64,000 bases of DNA. Origin: Pseudomonas sp. TCU-HL1. GTDB lineage: Bacteria > Pseudomonadota > Gammaproteobacteria > Pseudomonadales > Pseudomonadaceae. Location: positions 2,356,001 through 2,420,000 of the forward strand of contig NZ_CP015992.1 of the NCBI RefSeq assembly GCF_001708505.1, given 5' to 3'. Position 1 is the first letter of the stretch. Each line of letters begins with the position of its first letter. Shown here one piece after another: positions 45,044-52,894 of this stretch. The position numbers and the translations under genes were made by a program. The notes under the pieces are model-generated. The model made no database searches and was not told where the DNA came from. It saw only the letters and a list, made by a program, of their open reading frames with translations.

Positions 45044-45712
45044 TCAGGCCTCGCCTCGCGCCAATAGGCGGCCGCCCTGCAAGCTCACGCGACGCTGCAG
45101 GCACGCCGCCATGCGCGGGTTATGGGTCACCATCAGCAGGCTGGTGGTGCTGCCTTCGAGCAGTTGCAGCAGCAGCTCCAGCACCTCGTCACCGGTCGCC
45201 TCATCCAGGCTGCCGGTGGGCTCGTCGGCCAGCAATAAAGGTGGTCTGGCGGCCAGCGCACGGCCCAAGGCCACCCGTTGCTGCTGCCCGCAGGAGAGCT
45301 GTTCGGGATAGCGCTTGAGCAACTGGCCAAGGCCGAGCCGCCGGATCAGCTGCGCCTGCCAGTGCGGGTCATGGCGGCCGGCCAGACGAGCCTGGAAGGC
45401 CAGGTTGTCCTCGACCCGCAAGCTGGCAATCAGGTTGAACTGCTGGAAGATCAGGCCGATCCCGCTGCGCCGCCAGGCCGCCAACTGGCTTTCATCAAGC
45501 GCGGCCAGCGAGCGCCCGGCTACCCAGATGCTGCCGGCATCGAAGCGGTCGAGGCCGGCCACCAGGTGCAGCAAGGTGCTCTTGCCGCTGCCGGATTCGC
45601 CCATCAACGCCAGGCTGCCGCCCTCCTCCAGTTCGAGGTCGATGCCCCGCAGCACCGCCAGCGGCCCTTGGGGAGTCGGGTAGCTTTTGCATAGGCCCTG
45701 GATCTTGAGCAT
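45044..45712 (-). CDS. ABC transporter ATP-binding protein (LolD/MacB type)
   Basis: A 222-residue ATPase: Walker A GESGSGKST (38-46), Q-loop FQQFNLIASL, Walker B LLLADEP (159-165) with catalytic E164, and H-loop VTHNP. The signature motif reads LSCGQQQR (139-146), with Cys141 in place of the first Gly of LSGGQ. The family otherwise matches LolD/MacB-like ATPases that power FtsX-type permeases mechanically. It is the first gene of the three-gene leftward operon; the 395-bp region upstream should carry its promoter. Confidence 0.9.
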   Translation of the reverse strand: MLKIQGLCKSYPTPQGPLAVLRGIDLELEEGGSLALMGESGSGKSTLLHLVAGLDRFDAGSIWVAGRSLAALDESQLAAWRRSGIGLIFQQFNLIASLRVEDNLAFQARLAGRHDPHWQAQLIRRLGLGQLLKRYPEQLSCGQQQRVALGRALAARPPLLLADEPTGSLDEATGDEVLELLLQLLEGSTTSLLMVTHNPRMAACLQRRVSLQGGRLLARGEA

Positions 45713-46107
45713 CGGTGTACGGCCCTATCGAGGCTGTGCCGGCGATGGCTGTGGCGAACAGCCAAGAACGTCCCCCGGCACGACAGGGCCTGGAAGCCTT
45801 TGCCGAGCGGTGAGGTAAGTCACGCGCTGCAGCCGAAGTGCCTTTAGCTGAGACTAGTCGGGATCGGCCGCAGCGATTTCCCTGCCCGTCCATACGGCAC
45901 GGACCACTGCAAGATCGGCTGGCCGCCCATCCGCACGGCCAGCGCTGAACCGGGTCGTGACCAAGGCATGGCTATGCTTAATTGGCCGGCGCAACCGATG
46001 GTGCCGCCCGGGGTCAGCAGGGCCGGATGCTCGGCAACGCGGGGCGTGGCCAGGGCCCGCGCATGATTCGCGCGCCGTTAAACCCGATCGGAAAAGGGAG
46101 GTTGGCG
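45713..46107. other. Divergent intergenic region, no gene supported
   Basis: This 395-bp stretch lies between the leftward ABC operon and the rightward adenosine-specific kinase and should hold two promoters. I see no convincing reading frame, RNA gene or strong hairpin. GGCCGCAGCG and GCACGGACC / GCACGGCC-type short repeats occur but form no clear structure. Confidence 0.4.
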
Positions 46108-46593
46108 ATGCAACTCATCACCGTGAAAATCGACAAGCCGGAAGCCACTAACTTCATTTTGGGTCAGACCCACTTCATCAAGTCCGTCGAGGACATCCAC
46201 GAAGCCTTGGTCGGTGCCGTGCCAGGCATCAAGTTTGGCCTGGCCTTTTGCGAAGCCTCGGGCAAATGCCTGGTGCGCTGGTCTGGCACCGATGCCGCGA
46301 TGATCGAGCTGGCCCAGAAGAATGCCCAAGCCATTGCCGCCGGCCATAGCTTCATCATTTTCCTAGGCGACGGTTTCTACCCGCTGAACCTGTTGAACGC
46401 CATCAAGATGGTGTCGGAGGTCTGCCGGGTTTTCTGTGCCACCGCCAATCCCACCGAAGTGATTGTTGCCGAGACGGAACAGGGCCGCGGCATCCTCGGC
46501 GTGGTGGATGGCTTGCGGGTCAACGACATCGAAGGCGACGACGACATCCTCTGGCGCAAGAATTTGTTGCGGCAGATCGGCTACAAGCTGTGA
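46108..46593 (+). CDS. Adenosine-specific kinase (DUF355 family)
   Basis: A 161-residue protein from the ATG at 46108 (GGGAGG 7 bases upstream). It matches the adenosine-specific kinase family first described structurally in archaea: KPEATNFILGQTHFIKSVED, FGLAFCEASGKCLVRWSG and GRGILGVVDGLRVNDIEGDD are all conserved. The biological role is not settled; binding of adenosine or AMP has been reported. It is a single gene in a gap between accessory loci, with repeat sequence downstream. Confidence 0.85.
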   Translation: MQLITVKIDKPEATNFILGQTHFIKSVEDIHEALVGAVPGIKFGLAFCEASGKCLVRWSGTDAAMIELAQKNAQAIAAGHSFIIFLGDGFYPLNLLNAIKMVSEVCRVFCATANPTEVIVAETEQGRGILGVVDGLRVNDIEGDDDILWRKNLLRQIGYKL

Positions 46594-46760
46594 TTGCAGC
46601 CCGCCCCCGTTGATGAGGCCGAAGAATCGACCTCACCACCAAGCGCGAAATTGCGCCTAACTTGCCCTGCGGTTGCCCTTGCCACTGACCAGTCATATGC
46701 ATTCGATATGACCACGCATTGGCAACGGGTGACCACTTACGCGGGTCAGCCGAGCGGCTC

Positions 46761-46808
46761 AAAACGACCCAAAGCTGCCGGTGGAGATTGACAGTAACCA
46801 GCCAAAAC
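46761..46808 (+). repeat. Dispersed repeat, copy C (partial)
   Basis: AAAACGACCCAAAGCTGCCG at 46761-46780, then a GGCCAAAA-like end, aligns with 52619-52665 (copy A) over about 48 bases with few changes. It lies in the 296 bp between the adenosine-specific kinase and the first LysR gene. Downstream of it, TTAGCAGCTAA (46853-46863) is a small palindrome before the LysR start. Confidence 0.6.
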
Positions 46809-46889
46809 TAACCTTCACAGACTTTATTAGGCTACCGTCAAACGCTACGTTGTTAGCAGCTAAATCCACTCAGCAAACTGGCGGTGATT

Positions 46890-47804
46890 GTGGACAGGTT
46901 TCAGGAAATGAAGGTGCTGCTGGCCGTCGCGGAAGCGGAGAGTTTTGCCGGCGGCGCTAAGTTGATGGGGATGTCACCGCCAAGCGTAACTCGTGTGATA
47001 GCTGGTCTGGAAAATCGCCTGGGCACACTGCTGCTCGCACGTAGCACCAGGAGCTTACGCCTGACTGAAGCGGGGCGGCGCTATGTGGATGACTGCAAGC
47101 GCATCCTGCTCGACCTAGAGGAAGCCGAAGAGCTGGCTACCGGCAGCAGTGTTCGCGCTCGGGGCAACCTGACAGTGACTGCGCCGGTTATGTTCGGCGA
47201 ACAATATTTAATACCTCTGATCACACAGTACCTTACAGAATACCCGGAGGTGACGGTAAACGCTCTGCTGGTAGATCGCCTCGTGAGCATGGTCGACGAG
47301 GGGCTGGATGTCTCCATTCGCATAGGTGAGTTGTCCGACATCGGCCTGCAGGCCATCAGAGTTGGGCAGATCGCGCCAGTCGTGTGTGCTGCGCCGACAT
47401 TTCTTGATCGCGTCGGCAGACCGACGGAGCCAAGGGATGTGCTGGAGCTGCCAATAGTGATGTCGTCGGCGAGCACCCTGCTTACCGAGTGGCAATTCAG
47501 GGTCGGCGAGCGCGCCCTCTCCCTTCATCCCAAACCACGCCTGATGGTCAGCTCCAATCAAGCCGCGATCAATGCCGTACGAATGGGCTGGGGCCTTACG
47601 AGGGTGCTGTCATACCAAGTGGCCGAGTGGGTAGACAAGGGCGAACTGGAGATCGTTCTCGCGGCGTATCAGATTCCTGCATTGCCGGCGCACGTCTTGT
47701 ATCAGGGGGGCAAACGGGTCTCTGCCAAGGTGCGTACGTTCGTCGACTACTGTTCCAGCCGGCTTCTTGCCGATCCGGCACTGCATGCTGTTCCACTGGG
47801 GTAG
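46890..47804 (+). CDS. LysR-family transcriptional regulator (first of tandem pair)
   Basis: A LysR regulator of about 304 residues. GTG at 46890 is preferred, giving MDRFQEMKVLLAVAEAESFA, the usual start of this subgroup; GTG 46884 is possible. The helix-turn-helix is GGAKLMGMSPPSVTRVIAGL with LENRLGTLLLARSTRSLRLT, followed by the substrate-binding domain. The stop is two bases before the next LysR gene. The pair precedes a glutathione S-transferase cluster on the same strand, their likely target. Confidence 0.9.
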   Translation: MDRFQEMKVLLAVAEAESFAGGAKLMGMSPPSVTRVIAGLENRLGTLLLARSTRSLRLTEAGRRYVDDCKRILLDLEEAEELATGSSVRARGNLTVTAPVMFGEQYLIPLITQYLTEYPEVTVNALLVDRLVSMVDEGLDVSIRIGELSDIGLQAIRVGQIAPVVCAAPTFLDRVGRPTEPRDVLELPIVMSSASTLLTEWQFRVGERALSLHPKPRLMVSSNQAAINAVRMGWGLTRVLSYQVAEWVDKGELEIVLAAYQIPALPAHVLYQGGKRVSAKVRTFVDYCSSRLLADPALHAVPLG

Positions 47805-47806
47805 GT

Positions 47807-48709
47807 ATGAGCCGCTTTCGCGAGATGCAGGCATTCGAAGCGGTGGCGCAGGCCGGCAGTCTGGCCGCCGCTGCTCGACGTCTCGAGCTGTCACCCGCGA
47901 CCGTCATGCGCACCATCGCCTCCCTGGAAGCGCGCCTTCACAACACCTTGATAATTCGCGGGCCGCGCGGTGTAGAGCTGAGCCCGGCTGGCGAGCAGTT
48001 CGCGCAAAGCTGTCGGCACATCCTGGAACAAACCGAGCTTGCCGAGCGCTCTGCTGCCGGCCGGCATGCTCGACCCGATGGCAAACTGACGGTTGCGGTG
48101 CCGCTGCTGATGGATGTGCAGGTGTTCACACCGATAGTCCTGTCCTACCTGGACGTCTATCCCGATGTATGCCTGGCAATCCAGGCCAGCCACGGAGCGC
48201 CCAAGCTCCTTAAGGATGGCATCGACATTGCGCTGGTCGTCGGTCAGTTGCCCAACTCATCCGATTTCGCCACGTCTCTGGGGCTGGTCAGGCCAATTGT
48301 TTGCGGCTCACCCGGATACCTGGCCGCGTGGGGGCGTCCCGAGACACCTGAAGACCTCAAAACTCATCGCGCTGTGGTAAGCACGTCTCCAGGCTACGGA
48401 ACGGATTGGCGTTTTCCATGCGGTCGTTCCACCCGCGTGGTGAAACCCGCGCAAATACTTACCTGCACGACACAGCGTGCAGCCATTCATGCGGCGACGC
48501 TGGGCGTGGGTCTGATCCGTTGCATGAGCTACGAAGCCCATGATGAGCTGGCCGGCGGGCTGCTTGTGCCGGTACTGGAGGACCTCGCGAGCCTGAGTGT
48601 GCCGGCGCAGTTGATCTACCGCCATGGCCGCCGCGCCGAGGCACGAGTGCGAACCTTCATCGATTTTGCTACGCCCTTGCTGCGTGCCCATCCAGCCTTT
48701 CTGGGCTGA
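47807..48709 (+). CDS. LysR-family transcriptional regulator (second of tandem pair)
   Basis: A 300-residue LysR from the ATG at 47807. HTH: AAAARRLELSPATVMRTIAS; then LEARLHNTLIIRGPRGVELS. It is related to the preceding regulator in the same subgroup, with similar endings (VPAQLIYRHGRRAEARVRTF versus LPAHVLYQGGKRVSAKVRTF), pointing to an old tandem duplication. The reading frame is open back into the upstream gene, which is a shadow. It is followed after 171 bp by a GST gene with a good palindromic operator. Confidence 0.9.
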   Translation: MSRFREMQAFEAVAQAGSLAAAARRLELSPATVMRTIASLEARLHNTLIIRGPRGVELSPAGEQFAQSCRHILEQTELAERSAAGRHARPDGKLTVAVPLLMDVQVFTPIVLSYLDVYPDVCLAIQASHGAPKLLKDGIDIALVVGQLPNSSDFATSLGLVRPIVCGSPGYLAAWGRPETPEDLKTHRAVVSTSPGYGTDWRFPCGRSTRVVKPAQILTCTTQRAAIHAATLGVGLIRCMSYEAHDELAGGLLVPVLEDLASLSVPAQLIYRHGRRAEARVRTFIDFATPLLRAHPAFLG

Positions 48710-48736
48710 GGTGACGAAGGCTTCCCACCACGTTTT

Positions 48737-48759
48737 ATTTCGGAAAACGAAATTATAGA
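48737..48759 (+). promoter_or_regulatory. Palindromic operator and -10 before the GST cluster
   Basis: ATTTCG-GAAAA-CGAAAT (48737-48753) is a perfect 6-bp inverted repeat with a 5-base centre, the size and A/T ends of a LysR binding site. TATAGA (48754-48759) abuts it as a likely -10. It stands about 120 bp before the GST start, so a long leader would follow, and either of the two LysR proteins just upstream could bind it. Confidence 0.5.
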
Positions 48760-48880
48760 TTGCTCTGCGTGGTGATTCTGCTGAGCCAGCTATGAGCGCA
48801 GCATGGCTCCACCAACGCAACAACCGCCAACCTGGTTTGCAGCTGCGTTGATTCCCACGACCCACTACGGAGCCATCGCC

Positions 48881-49507
48881 ATGCCAAACGCCATCAAGCT
48901 GTATCGCCACCCACTGTCCGGCCATTCCCACCGCGTCGAGCTGTTCCTCTCGCTGCTGAACCTGCCCACCGAGTTGGTGTTTGTCGACCTGGCGAACGGC
49001 GCTCACAAAAAAGCCGAGTACCTGGCTATCAATGCTTTCGGCCAAGTGCCCGTGATTGACGACAACGGCGCCCTGATCAGCGACTCCAACGCGATCCTGG
49101 TCTACCTGGCGAAGAAATACGGCAGCGGTAGCTGGCAGCTACAAGACCCGCTCACCGAGGCACGCATCCAGCGCTGGTTGTCGGTGGCCGCCGGCCAGGT
49201 GGCCTATGGCCCGGCCGCCGCGCGGCTGATCACGGTATTCGGTGCGGCATTCAATGCCGACGAGGTCATCGCCCGCGCCCACGCCCTGCTCAAGGTGATG
49301 GAAGCCGAACTCAGCGCCAGCCCATTCCTGGCGGGAGCCGAGCCCAGCATCGCCGATGTGGCCAATTACAGTTACATCGCCCACGCTCCGGAAGGCAATG
49401 TATCGCTGGAGGCGTACCCGAATGTGCGTGCCTGGCTGCAACGTATCGAGACACTGCCAGGCTTCGTGCCCATGCAGCGCACTGCCGTGGGTCTGCAAGC
49501 CAGCTGA
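48881..49507 (+). CDS. Glutathione S-transferase family protein
   Basis: A 208-residue GST from the ATG at 48881. The N-terminal thioredoxin-like domain has KLYRHPLSGHSHRVELFLSL with S13 as probable active-site residue, and the glutathione gamma-Glu contact in NAFGQVPVIDDNGALISDSN. The C-terminal helical domain holds FLAGAEPSIADVANYSYIAH (N-capping box). It likely conjugates or reduces an electrophile. It is the first gene after the operator and is followed after 52 bp by the fused oxidoreductase. Confidence 0.92.
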   Translation: MPNAIKLYRHPLSGHSHRVELFLSLLNLPTELVFVDLANGAHKKAEYLAINAFGQVPVIDDNGALISDSNAILVYLAKKYGSGSWQLQDPLTEARIQRWLSVAAGQVAYGPAAARLITVFGAAFNADEVIARAHALLKVMEAELSASPFLAGAEPSIADVANYSYIAHAPEGNVSLEAYPNVRAWLQRIETLPGFVPMQRTAVGLQAS

Positions 49508-49559
49508 ATACCAACCATGCTGCCGGGTGCACCGGCAGCTCTCCCAAGGAGCGCCAGCC

Positions 49560-51617
49560 ATGGACCATCTGCCCAAGCACCGAAAATCCCCCTGGCATGC
49601 TGGCGAGAGGGCGCTTCAGGAGGTCGTTCATGCCTCTGAACGGATGCAAGTGATCGGGCAGAAAGTCATTCGCGACTACATGCCCGACCAGCACCGAGAG
49701 TTCTATCACCAGTTGCCATTCATGGTAGTCGGGGCGGTAGATGCGGACGGTCGCCCCTGGGCCACCCTGCTCGAAGGCCCGGAAGGTTTTGTCACGTCCG
49801 CTGATCCGCAGCACCTGCTGTTGGCCGTCGAACCCGATTCGCAAGATCCGGCGGCTTATGGCCTGCAAGCAGGCAATGCCATCGGTATGCTCGGGATTGA
49901 ACTGCATACGCGGCGGCGCAATCGCATCAATGGTGTGATCCAGCAGATCTCGGCAGAGGGGCTCGAAGTGTCGGTCGAGCACTCCTACGGCAACTGTCCC
50001 AAATACATTCAGGAGCGTTCCTACACGCGTGTTGCCGATCCGGCAAACGGCAAGGCGCCACGCCAGGATTTCAATGCCCTGGACGACTACACCAGCGCTC
50101 TGATTCGAGCGGCCGACACCTTCTTCATCGCCAGCTATGTCGATCATGACGCCCACAACCGCTCCGTGGACGTCTCCCATCGCGGCGGGCGTGCCGGTTT
50201 CGTCAAGGTCGACGGCAATCGCCTGACCATTCCCGACTACGCCGGCAACCTGTTCTTCAACACCCTGGGGAACTTGCATACCAACCCGATCGCCGGATTG
50301 CTTTTCATCGACTTTGCCACCGGCGACATGCTGCAACTCAGCGGGCGCAGCGAGCTGCTGCTGGACAGTCCCTTGATCAAGTCCTTCGAAGGCGCGGAGC
50401 GCCTCTGGACTGTCGATGTTGAGAACGTGGTACTGCGTCCGGCCGCCGTGGCGATTCGCTGGCAGTTTCACGACTACGCCCCCACCAGCCTGGCGACCGG
50501 CACCTGGGATGAAGCCGATGAGCGTATGCGACAGTACGAACAACGCCGGCAATGGCAGCAATGGCGCGTCGCACGTGTACAGCAGGAAAGCAGCGATATC
50601 AGCTCGTTCTATCTGGAACCCCAGGACAGCGCCGTCGTGCCATTCGCCCCAGGCCAGCACTTGCCGATGCGCATTGTGCTCACAGGGGAAGAAGCTCTGG
50701 TCAGAACCTACAGCGTCTCCAGCGCACCTTCCGATGGGCATATTCGCATCAGCGTGAAACTGCAGGGCAAGGCCTCGCGCCACCTGCACGAGAAAGTGCA
50801 GGTGGGTGATCTGCTGGAGGTGCGGGCGCCGTTGGGTAGTTTCACCCTGGTTGATGAAAACGAACGACCGGTGGTGTTGATCGGTGCCGGCGTTGGCATC
50901 ACCCCAATGATCTCGATGGCCCGAGAGCTGGTCGCGCAAAACCAGCAACACCAGAGGGCACGCCAGATACATCTGTTCCAGAGCGCAAGAACGTTGGAGG
51001 GCCTGCCATTTCAGTTGGAGCTGGCGGAGTTGCTGCAGCGCTCGGCCGGGCTGCTGCATATCCACCGTGCCTTGAGCAATCCCGGCACCGAGGCGGTACT
51101 CGACCGTGATTACCAGGTGGCAGGCCGCTTGGCCTTTGCCCAGGTCAAGGCACGACTGCCGCTGGATGACTATGACTTCTACCTGTGCGGCCCCGCCGGA
51201 TTTCTTCAGGACATGTACGACGGTCTACGTGGGGTGAACATACCGGATCATCGCATCCATGCTGAGGCATTCGGCCCCTCTGCGTTGCGCCGCTCGGAAA
51301 CTGAACAGCCACCGACATTGGCGCAGCCACCGGCGGCCGAAGTGCCGGTGCCGGTGTATTTCTCGGCATCTGCCACCGAGGCGCGCTGGAAGCCCGACAG
51401 CGGAAGCCTGCTGGAACTGGCCGAAAGCCGTGGCCTGACGCCCGAGTTCAGTTGCCGTGGCGGCTCATGCGGGACCTGCGCCGCGCGGCTGATCAGTGGC
51501 TCCGTGCATTACACCAATCCACCGGCGCAGTTGCCGGACGGCGACAAGGTGCTGATCTGCTGCGCCGTACCAGCGCAAACCGAGGGCACCCCACACCCCC
51601 TAGTCCTTGATCTTTAG
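49560..51617 (+). CDS. PNPOx-like / FNR-like / 2Fe-2S ferredoxin fusion oxidoreductase
   Basis: A 685-residue three-part protein from the ATG at 49560 (AAGGAG 11 bases upstream). Residues about 40-300 are pyridoxamine-phosphate-oxidase-like flavin-binding split barrel (FMVVGAVDADGRPWATLLEG; NRLTIPDYAGNLFFNTLGNL). About 330-560 is a ferredoxin-NADP reductase module: RTYSVSSAPS from R382 for FAD and VVLIGAGVGITPM (about 438-450) for NAD(P)H, plus YDFYLCGPAGF. The C-terminal plant-type ferredoxin binds 2Fe-2S through C632-x4-C637-x2-C640-x26-C667. Electrons thus could flow from NAD(P)H via FAD and the cluster to the split-barrel flavin. The physiological substrate is unknown. Confidence 0.92.
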   Translation: MDHLPKHRKSPWHAGERALQEVVHASERMQVIGQKVIRDYMPDQHREFYHQLPFMVVGAVDADGRPWATLLEGPEGFVTSADPQHLLLAVEPDSQDPAAYGLQAGNAIGMLGIELHTRRRNRINGVIQQISAEGLEVSVEHSYGNCPKYIQERSYTRVADPANGKAPRQDFNALDDYTSALIRAADTFFIASYVDHDAHNRSVDVSHRGGRAGFVKVDGNRLTIPDYAGNLFFNTLGNLHTNPIAGLLFIDFATGDMLQLSGRSELLLDSPLIKSFEGAERLWTVDVENVVLRPAAVAIRWQFHDYAPTSLATGTWDEADERMRQYEQRRQWQQWRVARVQQESSDISSFYLEPQDSAVVPFAPGQHLPMRIVLTGEEALVRTYSVSSAPSDGHIRISVKLQGKASRHLHEKVQVGDLLEVRAPLGSFTLVDENERPVVLIGAGVGITPMISMARELVAQNQQHQRARQIHLFQSARTLEGLPFQLELAELLQRSAGLLHIHRALSNPGTEAVLDRDYQVAGRLAFAQVKARLPLDDYDFYLCGPAGFLQDMYDGLRGVNIPDHRIHAEAFGPSALRRSETEQPPTLAQPPAAEVPVPVYFSASATEARWKPDSGSLLELAESRGLTPEFSCRGGSCGTCAARLISGSVHYTNPPAQLPDGDKVLICCAVPAQTEGTPHPLVLDL

Positions 51618-51631
51618 CGAGGAGCCCTGAG

Positions 51632-51895
51632 ATGAACAGAACAGCTTTCTGTAGCTGGGAAACGGACCGGCTTCTGGCGTGGGACGACTCGTCTATGTCG
51701 TCGTGGGGCGCTGATGCAATGGAGTGGGAGGCGAACCTTCTGCTGCCACAGTTAGTCGCCGCGCTCGAGCACCCTGACAGTCTCTTTGAAGAGTCGACGC
51801 ATGAGTCGGCCGGCCGCCTCTCGAGCTTGTGGCGAGCATTGCGAACGACCGCCCACCATTCCACCCGCTTGAGTCGCGTTTTATCGGCCAACTGA
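51632..51895 (+). CDS. Small hypothetical ORF after the fusion oxidoreductase
   Basis: An 87-residue reading frame with GAGGAG 8 bases before its ATG, 14 bp after the fusion gene. It is rich in Ser, Trp and Leu, has no signal peptide, and no recognisable domain. It could be a small accessory gene, or a non-coding leftover since it is followed by a short tandem repeat. Confidence 0.35.
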   Translation: MNRTAFCSWETDRLLAWDDSSMSSWGADAMEWEANLLLPQLVAALEHPDSLFEESTHESAGRLSSLWRALRTTAHHSTRLSRVLSAN

Positions 51896-51903
51896 GCAGC
51901 GTC

Positions 51904-51931
51904 ATTCCCCATTCCCCATTCCCCATTCCCC
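51904..51931. repeat. Tandem repeat (ATTCCCC)x4
   Basis: Four perfect copies of ATTCCCC lie 23 bp before the DUF1348 start. Such short direct repeats can vary in copy number by slippage and might change spacing or expression of the following gene. Confidence 0.85.
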
Positions 51932-51953
51932 TTTGCCACTGGGAGCAACCGCC

Positions 51954-52430
51954 ATGTCTACGTCCGAAGTTCGTCAACCGGTTCCGCCCTTCACCCGCGA
52001 GACCGCCATCCTCAAAGTCCGGCTGGCCGAAGACGGTTGGAACAGCCGCGATGCTGCCAAAGTGGCTCTCGCTTATACCCCTGACACTAAGTGGCGTAAC
52101 CGTGCAGAGTTCACCACCAGCCGGGCCGAGGCCGAGGCATTTCTCACTCGTAAGTGGAACAAGGAGCTTGAGTACCGCCTGATCAAGGAGTTGTGGGCAT
52201 TCACTGCGAATCGGATTGCTGTCCGTTATGCTTACGAATGGCATGACGACTCCGGCAACTGGTACCGCTCCTACGGCAATGAGAACTGGGAATTCGCCGA
52301 GAACGGCTTGATGGCACATCGATTTGCTTGCATCAACGACCTGCCTATTACCGAGGCGGAGCGGAAATTCCGCTGGCCGCTTGGACGTCGCCCTGATGAC
52401 CACCCAGGCCTATCGGAGCTGGGTTTGTAA
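51954..52430 (+). CDS. DUF1348 (SnoaL/NTF2-like) protein
   Basis: A 158-residue NTF2-fold protein; the ATG at 51954 has GGGAGC upstream. Sequence features of DUF1348 are clear: WNSRDAAKVALAYTPDTKWR, EAFLTRKWNKELEYRLIKEL, VRYAYEWHDDSGNWYRSYGN and ENWEFAENGLMAHR. Members are small, probably enzymes or binding proteins of unknown role, often beside GST and oxidoreductase genes. It closes the cluster. Confidence 0.9.
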   Translation: MSTSEVRQPVPPFTRETAILKVRLAEDGWNSRDAAKVALAYTPDTKWRNRAEFTTSRAEAEAFLTRKWNKELEYRLIKELWAFTANRIAVRYAYEWHDDSGNWYRSYGNENWEFAENGLMAHRFACINDLPITEAERKFRWPLGRRPDDHPGLSELGL

Positions 52431-52578
52431 TGTCCCTATGACGGATGCGTGGCCATGTGTGCCAACTCTGACGTTGCTGCTATTTAACGTGGTGCAGGGT
52501 TGGCGGTTTTTAATCTTCGAATCGGTTGATCACGCGAGGCTGAATTAGGATCGCGTTTGCCCTCTGCAACGCCCGCGA

Positions 52579-52725
52579 GCGTCCGCTTTTGGCTGATCTC
52601 TGCCCGTCGTAACCGGCAGAAACCGACCCAAGGCAGCCGGTCATGACGGACAGCAATCGGCCAAAAGGGGACATTAGAGTAGGAAAAATAGATCTGTCCT
52701 CTTTTCGACCGGCTTTGCGCCAGGC
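52579..52725. repeat. Dispersed repeat, copy A, with AAAAGGGGACA inverted pair
   Basis: 52579-52640 (GCGTCCGCTTTTGGCTGATC, then TGCCCGTCGTAACCGGCAGA, then AACCGACCC...) aligns well with 62651-62713 (copy B). It continues to AAAAGGGGACA at 52663-52674 and its partial complement TGTCCTCTTTT at 52694-52706. The gap 52431-52894 is otherwise without gene; it includes a terminator at 52801. Confidence 0.65.
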
Positions 52726-52800
52726 CATTTTCGAACTCTGACTTGCCCAGCAAACGTCGGCAGGGGAGATGTCCTAGGACTGCCCATTAGCGACGGCTTC

Positions 52801-52823
52801 GGTCACCTTCGGGTGGCCTTTTT
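52801..52823 (+). terminator. Rho-independent terminator upstream of mdh
   Basis: GGTCACC / GGTGGCC (one G-T pair) around a TTCG loop, followed by TTTTT at 52819-52823. No intact gene ends nearby, so it may be the tail of a lost gene or may shield mdh from upstream transcription. Confidence 0.65.
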
Positions 52824-52894
52824 GCATTAGCGGGTAATACTTCTCTGCAAAGGTGGGCGTGTTGCTGGTGGCGCGCGCCGCGGGGAGGTGTGAG

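Noticed and set aside
49311..51065. 584-codon minus-strand ORF opposite the fusion oxidoreductase
   Set aside because: The plus strand shows complete flavin, FNR and ferredoxin motifs; the minus frame is a shadow.
51904..51931. CRISPR-like repeats
   Set aside because: Seven-base units without spacers; a simple tandem repeat. No CRISPR array or cas gene is visible in the window.
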